Assembly (NCBI GenBank): GCA_905331475.1
Contig: CAJNYU010001987.1
Coordinates: forward strand, 1-64,000
Direction of reading: 5' to 3'
Source: Rotaria socialis
Taxonomy: Eukaryota; Rotifera; Eurotatoria; Philodinida; Philodinidae
Length of the DNA stretch: 64,000 nucleotides
Within the stretch, counting starts at the first letter, position 1. Each line of letters opens with the position of its first letter. Positions 1 through 10,479 of the stretch are shown piece after piece. The notes beneath the pieces were generated by a model that did not search any database, had not been told where the DNA came from, and was given only the letters and a program-made list of their open reading frames with translations. Made by a program: the position numbers and the translations under genes.

Positions 1-25
1 TGGGTCTACTGATATTAAAATTAAA

Positions 26-350
26 AAGTTGTTAGCGCAGTCCCTTTGGTATTAAGAGTGTGAAACACGATGAAACTTCTTTTCTGGAATTCGTCTATTA
101 CTGTCACTGGTGGTCTGTGGAGCTTCTCTATTGCGGTCTGTATTATGATGTATGGAGTTTCTAGAAACCACCACAGACCGTTACAGAGAATTCAGAAACC
201 ACTACAGACCGTTACAGAGAAGTTAATAAATAATTAATTAATTAACCAATTAACTGATTAATTAATTTCTCTGTAACGGTCTGTGGGGGGGGGGGGGGGC
301 CACATTTAAAGTATATAAAATTCAACACTCCTTTCAGATCGCGTTTCACG
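26..350 (+). mobile_element. Small palindromic non-autonomous element, copy 1
   Basis: This is one of three related copies in the window (others at 45921-46571 and, inverted, 56275-56531). All share a left end reading GCTGTTAGCGCA-like followed by GTGAAACACGAT, and a right end with TTCAACACTCCTTTC then ATCGCGTTTCAC. GTGAAACRCGAT is therefore inverted at the two ends, although the left end extends about 30 bases beyond it. Inside, CAGACCGTTACAGAGA occurs twice and pairs with TCTCTGTAACGGTCTG near 265-284. A run of 15 G follows at 285-299. No coding capacity. It reads as a MITE-like foldback element; the superfamily is not clear. Confidence 0.7.
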
Positions 351-520
351 CAAACAATGCTATGACGACAACAGTTTTCCAACTACACATTTTATAATTT
401 CACAATTTGAAGTATGTGAGAATCTAATTATGAGAACGTCACATGCTACTACAGTGAAACCTCTCTAAGATGAACACTAACGGGACTGTTCAAAACGTGT
501 TCATTAAAGGAGGTGTTCAT

Positions 521-1146
521 CTTACGAGGGAAGACCACCAAGTGTTCAATGGCTTTTTCGTTGAAACTACATGTTTTATGTAGCTCCCCAGGAGTTATGA
601 ATGCGCTGAAAATATTTTGGCGGATAGCTTATTGTTACGAACATAGACCATTTTTATGGCATTGTTTTATGATGGCCGTACTCCCCCTCAGGAAAATTAG
701 AAAAAATTGATTTTCGAATTTTGATTTGAAATTTTATATAACAATAGAGCTCAACGAGAATAGCGTTTTATGAATGTTTTTGGACATTGAATTTGTTTTT
801 TTCATAAAATCTGCCACTTTATTTGAAAGATGTAAAATAAAAATTTCACAATAACTGTGTCTAGTGATAGGAAACATAGAAAGGCCTGAAATGTTCACAA
901 AAAGTTGTTCTCCTTAGGGCGTCTTTCTATGTAAAGTTTCAAGTTGAAATTCGTAAATCAATTTTTTTAATGTTTCTGAGGGGGACCCCAGGCTCTCACT
1001 AAAACCCATACCTTAGAAATAGTCTATTTTCATAACAATAAACTATCCGCCCAAAATATTTTCAGCGTATTCATAACTCCTTGGGAGCTACATAATGTAA
1101 GCAGTTTCAACGCAAAAGCGATTGAACACTTTGTGGCCTTCCCTCG
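521..1146. repeat. Long inverted repeat inside the Tigger-like element
   Basis: The left arm (about 521-745) and right arm (about 925-1146) are reverse complements at roughly 80% identity by eye. Both contain the translated signature TREG/DHxVFNxFxVET, a shared TAG stop and a CCCCCTCAG block (681-689; complement near 973-981). The intervening loop is about 180 bases. It looks like an inverted duplication of part of the transposase gene plus its 3' flank. Confidence 0.75.
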
Positions 1147-1414
1147 TTAGAGAGGTATCACGTTGAATGAGAAACCATTCGTAAACTTGTTGATCGAGTT
1201 GTTGTTTGAATTCATCTCGAAAGTTGCGTTTCTTTGTTGAGTTTTCATTTTGTTCGCAACTTTCAATGTACTCTGCTTTGCATTTAATAATACTTGACAC
1301 ACTGCCGATCGAGATCTTGTAATTCTCAGCAAGTGTGCGATAAGAAGTGTTATTTTCATTTTCATAAATTAATTGCACTTTTTCAGATAAGGTTAGTATG
1401 TGTTTTGTCGCCAT
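1088..1414 (-). pseudogene. Truncated pogo/Tigger transposase, N-terminal HTH part
   Basis: About 108 codons remain. The start matches the psq/CENP-B-N type helix-turn-helix of pogo-like transposases: LTLSEKVQLIYENEN, then SYRTLAENYKISIGSVSSII, the recognition-helix region. Then comes a partial second DNA-binding module with YEWFLIQRD and TREGHKVFNRFCVET. A stop follows AYIM. The DDE catalytic domain is missing, since full family members usually run several hundred residues. The part downstream of the stop (LPRSYEYAENIL) is repeated in inverted orientation at 545-620. It lies inside the TIR-bounded element at 452-1781 and is not a host gene. Confidence 0.7.
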
Positions 1415-1781
1415 TTTACAATTGAAAAAGCAATGTGCGTTATTATCTCATACAGAATCGATTAACTAATCGCGGACTATTCATTTTCATTGTTCTATTT
1501 GTGTCATACATGCGACAAAGCTTGCTATGACGAATTGACCGTTCAAATTTGATTTATCACTCATGTATTATGTGCAATCGATTTTTTCCTCCACTTATTT
1601 CATACACGAAAGCGTAATTGCTCAATGTATGTTCACTATAGAGAGGTATTTTCCTACAGAAATGACTGAAAAAAAGTGCTCGATGTTCATCTTGCGGAGG
1701 TTTACTTACAGCAAAAATCGATCGGGGGTTCTTAAAAACATCTGTTCAAATGGGAGGTGTTCATTCATAGAGTTTTCACTG

Positions 1782-2810
1782 CATATATATAATTATTTTT
1801 AAACTAATTACAATATGCACTATATATGAGTGAATTGGACCTTTTCCTTGTCACCATTGAGATTGTGACTAACAGGATGTGTTTCTATTAATCGACATTG
1901 GCAGGGTTTTGTGTTACCAGGCGCTGAATATCTCACTACTGTATATAATTTTAGTGAAAAAAATTATAAATCGTTCATATTGTAGAGCGTAAAATTTTCC
2001 GTCGATGTGTATTTTCTTCGCTTATATTCTTTTCTTTCTATGTTCTTTCACATGGGACACTATACGACAAACACTGCTGTCATTTCCGTGTAGAAAGACA
2101 CTGGCTGATTTTTCTTCTAAGAAAATCAGCTGAGTAAAACGATTCAAGTCAAAATCATTCACTTGGAAGAAGGATATTGTGAAATCATCATCTATTTTGA
2201 TTACAAGCAAGAATTGAAGATTACAAATACACAAAGTACTCTTACTGCAGAAGAATATTGAATGTATCATGAAAATTCAAAAGTTCGTGTTGATTTTGAT
2301 TTTGATACCAACGAATTAAATCACTACTGATTATCTAGAGGGCATTCATTTGAGGGTAACACCGCCACCGATAAATTGATATGACGTCTCTATTAGCAGC
2401 AAATAAACATGAATGAGAAAAATGAGACATTCCTACACAGTATATCCAATACGGGATAAAATATTGAGAAATTTGTTAGCAGCTATGCCAAAACGTCTCC
2501 ATCTACTCACATACAAACATATCAATCCTTTAATGCTTTTTTTTATCCTGCTTCAAACAATATATTCTTCTGAATATATCTTCATGCATGATGGCAGCAA
2601 GGTCGCGAAATTCAATGGAGTTGCTTTTTCTTTCTTTTTCATGCCGATGGTTTGTACTTTTTTTCGATTCAGCACGACTTATTTATTCTTCGTTTTGCAG
2701 AAAAGAAAAAGAAAAAGAAAGAAACATAAAATACCCATCCAACCTTTGCATGTGAGTAATCAAAAAAGTGTACATTCGATGTAAGTTTCATTTTATTCAA
2801 TACTAAAACG
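1782..2810. other. Intergenic, no gene seen
   Basis: AT-rich sequence with short ORFs on both strands that have no recognisable domain or consistent coding character. It includes the 5' flank of the G-domain gene that starts at 2811. Confidence 0.5.
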
Positions 2811-3811
2811 ATGGCTACTGCTACCGACAGTTCTTCAACGGAAATTAATGTAGTGATTATCGGAGAAACAGGCACTGGTAATTTCTTAAAAAGCGTTTTG
2901 AGTAAAAAAAAAGAAAACAACTTATTTCATTATTCTTAGGCAAATCAACTTTAATTAATTATCTAACAAATCTATTCCACGATGGTTCATTATCAAATCT
3001 TAAAATAGCTATACCAACACGTTATTTGAAATCTACTATGTCTTCAATCATGCCTAAACATCATGAAACGTTTCTAGATGATATCACACGTTGCAAAACA
3101 AGCCAATGTACAAAATACCAATTTCAAGTCGAACAAGTCTACTTCAACTTCTTCGATACACCTGGTATCAATGATACAGGCGGTTATTTAGCCGATAATG
3201 AAAATCTTAATAAAATCTTTGAATGCATTCAATCATTTGAATATCTCACAGCATTAGTACTTGTTCTAAACGGTACACAGGCACGTTTGACAGTAAATAT
3301 AAAAAATGTTCTAGAACGTTTTCATGATCGTATACCTGATGGATTTTATTCAAATATGATCCTTATTTTAACCAATTGTAGTTCGCATACAGTTAATTTC
3401 GAATCAATTAACTTTCTTAATCATACGGCAATTTTTTATATGCAAAATTCAGCATTTTCGTCCGATCCTCAAACATGGTCAGAACAAACACGTGAAATTT
3501 TACAACGAGATTGGAATATTTCGATACAAACAATGAATGATTTCATAAAAACTTTAGTTTTATTAGCACCTGTTTCAACAAAATCTTTATTAGATTTAAA
3601 TAATGATCGAAACATTATTCGAAGTGTTTTACATGAAAGTCGTCTTATGATTATGGAATTGCAACAGATTGAAGACGAATTAATTGCACTTGAACAAGCA
3701 GCATTTATTTATTCAGAAAATGCTGAAAAATATACAACAGAAAATGGCGCACAAACAAAAAATATTCTGGTTAATATTCTGAATGAATTTATTCTAGATG
3801 GAAATAGTTAA
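2811..3811 (+). CDS. P-loop GTPase-like protein (AIG1/septin-like G domain), N-terminal half
   Basis: Two exons, 2811-2877 and 2940-3811, with a 62-base GT-AG intron. The splice rebuilds the P-loop as GETGTGKST at residues 19-27, directly after the hydrophobic strand INVVIIG, which fixes both start and junction. Further on are a DTPG switch-II motif (FFDTPGINDTGG), the strand LTALVLVLNG, and MILILTNCSS in the guanine-specificity position, so the canonical TKxD is changed. The tail has a coiled-coil-like ELQQIEDELIALEQAA. It most resembles large, poorly characterised AIG1/septin-like NTPases whose G domain is followed by a Cys/His-rich region. Just such a region starts 490 bases downstream (4302-5462), so 3811 may be an artificial stop caused by an unrecognised intron or insertion. 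GTPase-fold assignment is firm; biological role unknown. Confidence 0.72.
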
Positions 3812-4301
3812 GATCGTTGTGTGCAGATTTGAACTTCAGTAATAGGATATCCTCTAAATAGGTTAAAATATTTCGAAAATTGTTTATTAGAAGAATTTCC
3901 GTGATTGTACAAAGTCGATAGCATATCACCTATTTCATGTGTGTGTACTATTTTGTTTTCAGAGAAGTCAATCACTGGAGAAAACACTGCCTGGTAATAG
4001 ATATGATTCTTTCATGAGAAAATAATCGATGAATGGAATTCACCAGCTTCTATAACGTTTTATGAAAGGTTAATTCATTTCCAGAAATTTCCATCTACGA
4101 TCCGTTTCTCAAATCCATAAATAGATTAAACATCTGAAATCTCGAAAGTCCTTGATGAAATTGCATGGGAAAACACCGTATCTACTTATAATAGTGATTC
4201 TCCGACGATCCAATAAAATTCAAGAGTTTTTCATTACTCTATTAGCAGCTTACTATTGAAATCATATTTCAAAACACGACAAAAATGTTTCTATTCTACA
4301 G

Positions 4302-5462
4302 ATAAATCTGATGGAAAATAATTTTTATTTTCAGGTAAATGAAATTATTACGACACCTTATCACAATACATTATGTTTACAATGCAATGCAGTGTGCCAT
4401 GAACGATGCTCATTGACTGAAACTACGCAAAGTGGTGAACATGTTTTTCGGCGATGCACAGTTATGAATAATGGTCGATGCACGGTATGTCCTGGTAAAT
4501 GTTCATATGATATGCATTATCATGATCGACGTTTGATCAAATCTGTTCCGAAAACATTGAACACTGCTATATCATCCTTATCGAATAAGTATATTGAAGC
4601 AGAAAAAGATAAAGTAGCATGTAAACTCAAATGTAAAAGTGTTCAAGAAACGAAACGTTTCATTGAACAATTATTACAAGAACAATGTGATAAAGTCCAT
4701 GATGCTTGTATGCGTGTACAAAGTAATTGCGAAGGGTTTAATATTACAGAAGAATTATGTACATTTGTTGGTCTTCTGAAAAATGATTTGAATACGTTGA
4801 GATCATCAGCAGTAATTCTTAAAGCGGCAAAATTTATTGAAAAATTAGAAATACTTGCGAATGATCATTCATTGACATTATCCGAACGATCGTATCCAGC
4901 TGTAACTAAAAAGAAGATTCGACATTCAAAACGAAGAAACCAAGTGCAAGTCACAACAACAACAACAACAACGTCAAATGATGATCTTATGATAATCGAT
5001 GAAGGGCCAACATCGGCATTGGTTACACAAATGAATCATAGTCCAAGCGAATTTTTATTATTCGGAGATGATCTATTTAATCGTATTAAAACTTCTCAAC
5101 GAGACGTATCAAATTTTTCAACTAGTCCAAAATATGCTAAATATACAACAGCACAGCTAATTGCTTTAACTCGTCAATCCATGGAGAAAAATATAATGAT
5201 TGCAAAAGAATTAAATCGTCGTTGTGAAGCAGCTTCAATTGGTTATTTATCAGCAACACAATTATTAACTCTATGTGAATATTATGCATCGTGTCGTCTT
5301 TTAAGAACCGATGAGCTTAATCGTTTATATTTTCAACTCCAATCGGAGTTACAACAATCGAATGATTCTGTTTCATCGGAAATCATGCCAATGTCCGTTG
5401 ACAAATTGTTACATTTAACTGCTATAAAACTTTGCTTAGAAAATACCGATAAATTTCAATAG
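4302..5462 (+). CDS. Cys/His-rich C-terminal half of the GTPase-like protein
   Basis: About 385 codons, open from a likely acceptor TTCTATTCTACAG at 4301. The first in-frame ATG is at 4311. Early residues contain two Cys/His clusters, LCLQCNAVCHERCSL and GRCTVCPGKCSYDMHYHDR, which look like a zinc-binding module. A helical region (KYIEAEKDKVACKLK, RFIEQLLQEQCDKVH) follows, then a basic and Thr-rich linker and a helical C-terminus with LLTLCEYYASCRLL. The same order, G domain then CHERC-type cluster then helices, is known to me in large eukaryotic proteins carrying AIG1-like G domains, so this is probably the 3' part of the gene at 2811. I found one in-phase GT-AG pair (donor GTTAAT at 3770, acceptor at 4301), but it would remove conserved-looking residues. 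The join is therefore uncertain. Confidence 0.6.
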   Translation: MNLMENNFYFQVNEIITTPYHNTLCLQCNAVCHERCSLTETTQSGEHVFRRCTVMNNGRCTVCPGKCSYDMHYHDRRLIKSVPKTLNTAISSLSNKYIEAEKDKVACKLKCKSVQETKRFIEQLLQEQCDKVHDACMRVQSNCEGFNITEELCTFVGLLKNDLNTLRSSAVILKAAKFIEKLEILANDHSLTLSERSYPAVTKKKIRHSKRRNQVQVTTTTTTTSNDDLMIIDEGPTSALVTQMNHSPSEFLLFGDDLFNRIKTSQRDVSNFSTSPKYAKYTTAQLIALTRQSMEKNIMIAKELNRRCEAASIGYLSATQLLTLCEYYASCRLLRTDELNRLYFQLQSELQQSNDSVSSEIMPMSVDKLLHLTAIKLCLENTDKFQ

Positions 5463-6400
5463 AACTGCTATTTTGCGTATTTCAGATGGCGTTTGTAATA
5501 TTTTTTCAAGGCTAGCATTTTTCGTAGGGAAAGATTAAAACGAAACATTGCTGTGAATAGCGTTATTTTAAATTTTATTTCGAAACTGAAAAAATTACAA
5601 TATTCGAGTTTATGTGTTCTCTTCTGAGCGCATCTTCAGGAGCGACAATGTCAAAGATAAACTAAACCCAATATCATATTTGATCGAGAGACTATTAAGG
5701 GATCCGACGATTGAATGGTATTTAATTGTTTTATCACTACTTAGTACCTAATGCTAACATTAGAAGTCGGTTAGAGTTTTGTGCTAGGTTTCATCGAGTC
5801 CGACAATCAACATGGTTCTCATCTTTGCATTTGAAGTTTAAGCAAAATTATTAATTTATGTGTAAAATTGAAATTAGAAACAATAGTTACGCAAGAACTA
5901 TAAAAATAAATTACTTAAACATTTTTAGATTCTTTTTCCTTTGAAGATGAACCCGTGTTTTATTGTTATTACTTTGAGTACGTAGAGTAGATTGATATAT
6001 ATGCGCCCTAATATTGATGAATATTGATACAACGTGAAAAATGTACGTTTATGAAAAAAATCTATCACTGCGCCAAACCATGGTTAACAATGATTTTTAG
6101 TAATTAGAAAAGAAAGCGCTTTAGTTCGAAAGAATTTGTGAAGCTTCTACTTATATGAAATATTGTTATTTTTTATATTTGCCTATGGGAAAGGTAACAT
6201 AATATGTTAAAAGAGGATTTATAATTGTTTATGTTCGTGACGGTAGGTACGACATATTTAGTGTGTATAACAAATATTCGATGAGTTGTGTTAGCATAGA
6301 AACGGAGTGTAAAGTAATGATTCAAGTTTTTTTTTATAAGAAAGCGTTTATGAAGAAAATGTTATCATCATTGATGAAAAGACGCTTATTTTGCGTACTG
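5463..6400. other. Intergenic, convergent gene ends
   Basis: No ORF with coding character. It separates the 3' ends of the plus-strand G-domain gene and the minus-strand lectin-like gene. Confidence 0.5.
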
Positions 6401-9400
6401 TTATTGAATAAAAGCGTTGAATAGAGTTAAACTAGTACTTCCTCCTCCATAAGCCATCCGCAACCAAAAATCAATTTTATACGTGCTACCGATCGTAGCC
6501 GAAAAAGATTGGCCAAGATAAACAATTGCCCCACTACCAGTATCCGGACAATCAACCAAAAAACAGTTACCAGTAGATAAATAGCAGTTGGTGCCCCAAG
6601 TGACCTGTGCACCAGCTCCACCAGTACAAGTGTAACTACACCATACTAGCCAGTCTGTTGCTATTGTTGTTGAATTGCCAAAATTTGGATTCGCCAGTAA
6701 TTGAATAGACGGTGAACTAATCAATGTAGCAGACACATCACCCAAAAAATAGTTACTATTCAAATTAGTGGTGAAGGAAAATATGAGAATCGGCGTTGTA
6801 GTTGCTGCTACATAATTAAAACTATACTGAGTCCAAGACGATGGAGTTGTCCCACTTGTAGAAAACAGAGGTGTGAAACCGAAATTGTTCCCACTATAAC
6901 ATGTCGTTACTATGATAAATTCATAGAAAAGAAATATGATTATTAACAGTAACTCTTACCTGTTGTTGTAGTCGTAGTTTTTGTCGTAGTCGCTACAAAT
7001 AATAGAAATTATGCAGTTTTGAATCACACTTGATCGGATTTACTAAAATGTGTTGTTACAAGCAATGCTTACCATAGTTTATCTGAAGTAGTTAGCCGAA
7101 AAGATTCCTGTAAGAATTTCAAAAATTACTCTATACTCTATCTGTAGCAATATGAATGAATCTTTCAGAGATCTTAGGTCTAAGTAGAATTCATCTGCAA
7201 TAAATATTTCAGGATCTTTATTTTCGTCGTTACGAAGTTGTGGCGTCAAAAAATTGGTTTTGATCAAGTTTTTTAAAAATTTTAATCGATGGGGTAACTC
7301 CTTTGTGATGATCATGAGCTTTCAAGTACGTTCACAATACTGAGAAAAATAAAAAGTGAATCGCAAATTATGAAACATTCGTTTATATTATAAATATTTT
7401 TCTTGATTGCTCTCTATATAGTCAATAGTAAGTACGTCGTCAAATTATCGACTTTGCAAGACTGATATCTCAGATAGCTATTATGATCTGTGCAAAAATG
7501 ATCCATCCAGTGAGGGGTGTTCGTAAAGAATTCAAGTTGGTATCGCTGTGAATATGGATTAACGATTTTTATAGAGTATATTATGATTTCAAGTCAAATC
7601 AGGTTCGCAGGTCTGGGAATCTCTGACTTAATGTGCTCTATAAGCTAAAATAATGCTTGCATGGTTCTTAGCTCAGTGATATCATACAGGACTATTCAAG
7701 CAATTTAATACAAAAATATAGCGTACTCAACACAGTTGTTGTAGTAGTTGTTGATGCCGTCGAAGTCGTTGCAGACGTTGAGGTCGTGGTTGAAGTTGTA
7801 CCTATTAAAAATTAGATCGCACCCCATTTCCACTTTCGAAAGATTAACTTACTTGATGTACTCGAAGTGGTACTAGTCGAGCTTGTACTTGTCGAGGATG
7901 TAGTACTCGTACTCGTCGTTGTAGTAGTGCTCGTACTTGTCGTCGATGTTGTGCCTATAGTTATTAATAACAATATGCAAAAATGGTGAAAACATGGATT
8001 AAAAGCAAACATTGATAACTTCAATGATGATGCCTATCTACTCTCATCATCGCTTCGAATTGATATAAATCAATAAGTAAAAGATAAAAACGTCATGCAT
8101 GACAATAGAAAGATATATTACATTTCTGCTATTAATAAATGGTCATTCTCTATTAAAATAATTCTACTCTATGACAGTCCACCAAACATATCAAAATATT
8201 AAGAATATTTACATACGAAGATATGTTTTAATAAAATGAAAACACAACTAGAAAGTTACAGAAAATTCACCAGAAACAATTTATTCGGCACATTTTATTT
8301 TCGAACAACAGTGAAGTTGAAAATGCAAAAATGAATTGATCTATATACGTATATAAAATAACTCCGACTGGCTAGTACTTATGTAGAGTTGATTTCATTT
8401 TTTCGTGTTTGACTAAATAATATGTTTCTCCAATGAGCAATACTCGTCGAGCACATCATATCAGATAGTGAAAAATGATTTATAGCCGATGTTAAATACA
8501 GTCAGTTTTTATTTACTGGATGTGGGTGAGGGATGACTAACAGAACACCCACCCAGTCAGCCACATCTTCGATTTATTCAAGGATATTTATATGTTACAT
8601 GGGAAGGACGTCGAGTAGTTGTTACACTGCTCGACTTCTTTCGAAAATGCACCCTTGCTTTACACCGCTGCAGGTAGCTCAATGCATCACTGGTACGATC
8701 GTCAGGTTATTTGAATTGCAGGAAATAAGCAAATAAAAGAGGACAAACAATTGATGTTTATAATGAATTTTCGATTCATATGCATGAAATCAGTATAAGA
8801 AGAAAAAACTGATTGAAAAACTTCAGTGGATTCGTTTCAAAATAGTCTCAGATTTCCTAAGGCTAAAGGTAAAATATCGTTTTTTTTTCTTGTAAAGAAT
8901 GAACCGTTGAAAAATAATAACAAAACCTTTCAATGAATATGAAGCTCGGAAAGAAGAAGCATTTGTAGATTATTCACATTTCGTCATCGGTGCATTTTAT
9001 AAAGTATATTCGTACAAAAGTGAAAAATTTATAATTAAATTTATCGTGAACAATACAAAGTACACCTCTGAATATAATGAAATATTGCGAAGGCTTTTCA
9101 TAACGATGCAACAAAGCAAAATAAATCATTTCTCCTGCCTTTCTTTTGTGTACCCTTACGGAGCATTTTTTTAAATCTGTTTTTGGTAATAGTAGTTTTC
9201 TTCGTTATTTTCGTAATTTAGACTCATTGTGTAAATTCTTTTGTATTCTATTGGTTACGTGTTTCATTTTTTAACCGAATGGATAGAATAGTTTATCGAG
9301 ACGTTCTCAATTTGAGATTCATGCTTATCTATGACGTTGCTCTGTTTTGAGCTTACACCCGTTCGTGATCACAATGTATTATAAATCCTAACATAAAAGT

Positions 9401-10479
9401 TCACGTATACTTCAGTCTACTCACTTGTACTTGTTGTCGATGTTGACGTACGAGGCTTTGGTACTGTTTGCAATTTAATGATTCAAGAAAGTTCAATTAG
9501 TAGTCAGTAAGATTAAAAAAATTCTACGTACATAGTTCAATAAGAAGAATAGCCACAATTGCTGATAGAAGAAGAGCACAGCAGAGCAAGCAACAAAACA
9601 AAATCCATGGAGAGCAAATTCTTCGCTTCCTAAATAGAGATTTGAAATGAAAAAGAATATTAAAACAAAATTTGATCATTTTTTTGAAAACTCTTCACGA
9701 AAGTAACTCTCTGTTAGCTCAATTTGTGAAATCAATATTTCATCTATCTGAAATCTGCTAGGTTTTTGCATAAAAGAAAAATAAAAGCATATATTTTCAA
9801 CATAAACGATTTATATTGAATTTTGACAGCTCCACAACTCGAGTCAAAATTAGAGAACAAGAGTCATGATTACAAACAAGATTTTGGGGGCTAATCACAT
9901 AACCATTATATACTTCTCAATATGAGTGTAACTTGTCCTATCAATAATTTACTTACTTTCGTCTTTTTTTCCCATTTGATTCAGATAGTTCTCCTAATAT
10001 GTTTGAATTACGGACGAAAGTCGGTATTGAGATACGCTTGATTGAATTCATCCACTTATGGTTTTGCTGAAATTTAAAAAACATAGCAAGACATTTCCTT
10101 CAATTATTTTGATATGTATGAATGATAGACTCACTTTGGTGGTTTCAGTATCAAAATGCATAAAAGTATCGACGGGTACGAACTTTCGTTGACTGATGGG
10201 CGTAATGCGACGATGGTAGCGACTTGAAAGCGTACGCGAAATTTTTTTAAATTGTGAAGTTCCTTGTTTCCAACTATTTTCATAATAAATAGGTTGGCGT
10301 CTCGTTCGGCGAATTCGCGTGACACGCGGTTGATAACGCGCTGATGAGATACGTGACAATTTAATTATTGGCTCGGATTGATAGTTCACTGTATTGGCAG
10401 AATGAATCAATTCAAGGTTACTCTTACTCGAGTGTATGACTCGAGTTGGATCAGTGGACGGCATGGATGATGATTGCAT
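6401..10479 (-). CDS. Type II membrane protein with Thr/Ser stalk and galactose-binding-like head
   Basis: Hand-built model of eight exons: 10479-10135, 9993-9953, 9629-9532, 9463-9425, 7954-7853, 7801-7727, 6992-6960, 6909-6401. All phases agree and the total is 1242 bases, 413 residues. The N-terminus (about 130 residues) is polar and Arg-rich with no signal peptide. It is followed by KKRR and a single membrane segment, ILFCCLLCCALLLSAIVAIL, giving a type II topology. Four short exons encode a Thr/Ser stalk (TSTSTTSTS, TTTTSTSTTSS, TTTKTTTTTT), likely O-glycosylated. The last exon encodes about 165 residues starting CYSGNNFG, with SWTQYSFNYVAA, LLANPNFGNS and YKIDFWLRMAYGGG, resembling the jelly-roll CBM_4_9/galactose-binding fold. 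It may be a surface lectin or adhesin; ligand unknown. The 1.47-kb intron at 7955-9424 is unusually long. Confidence 0.72.
7955..9424 (-). other. Long intron of the lectin-like gene
   Basis: A 1470-base intron in a gene whose other introns are mostly 50-330 bases (one is 734). Contains only short non-coding ORFs. A weak inverted pair with GTGGGTGAGGG and CACCCACCC lies at 8520-8560, possibly a degraded relative of the TGTGGG hairpin family. Confidence 0.5.

Larger units (their letters stand above)
452..1781 (-). mobile_element. Pogo/Tigger-like DNA transposon, defective
   Basis: The left end CAGTGAAACCTCTCTAAGATG and the right end (reverse complement CAGTGAAAACTCTATGAATG) are imperfect inverted repeats of the pogo/Tigger type. 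A TA precedes the left end (450-451). The right flank reads CA, so the TA duplication is not clean. Subterminal GTTCATCTT motifs recur at both ends. The only coding remnant is the N-terminal part of a CENP-B/pogo-type transposase on the minus strand (1088-1414). The interior holds a long inverted repeat, about 521-745 against 925-1146, carrying duplicated transposase sequence, so the copy cannot be autonomous. Confidence 0.72.

Noticed and set aside
513-710. 65-codon plus-strand ORF near the window start
   Set aside because: Lies in the left arm of the inverted repeat in the Tigger-like element and is out of frame with the transposase remnant there.
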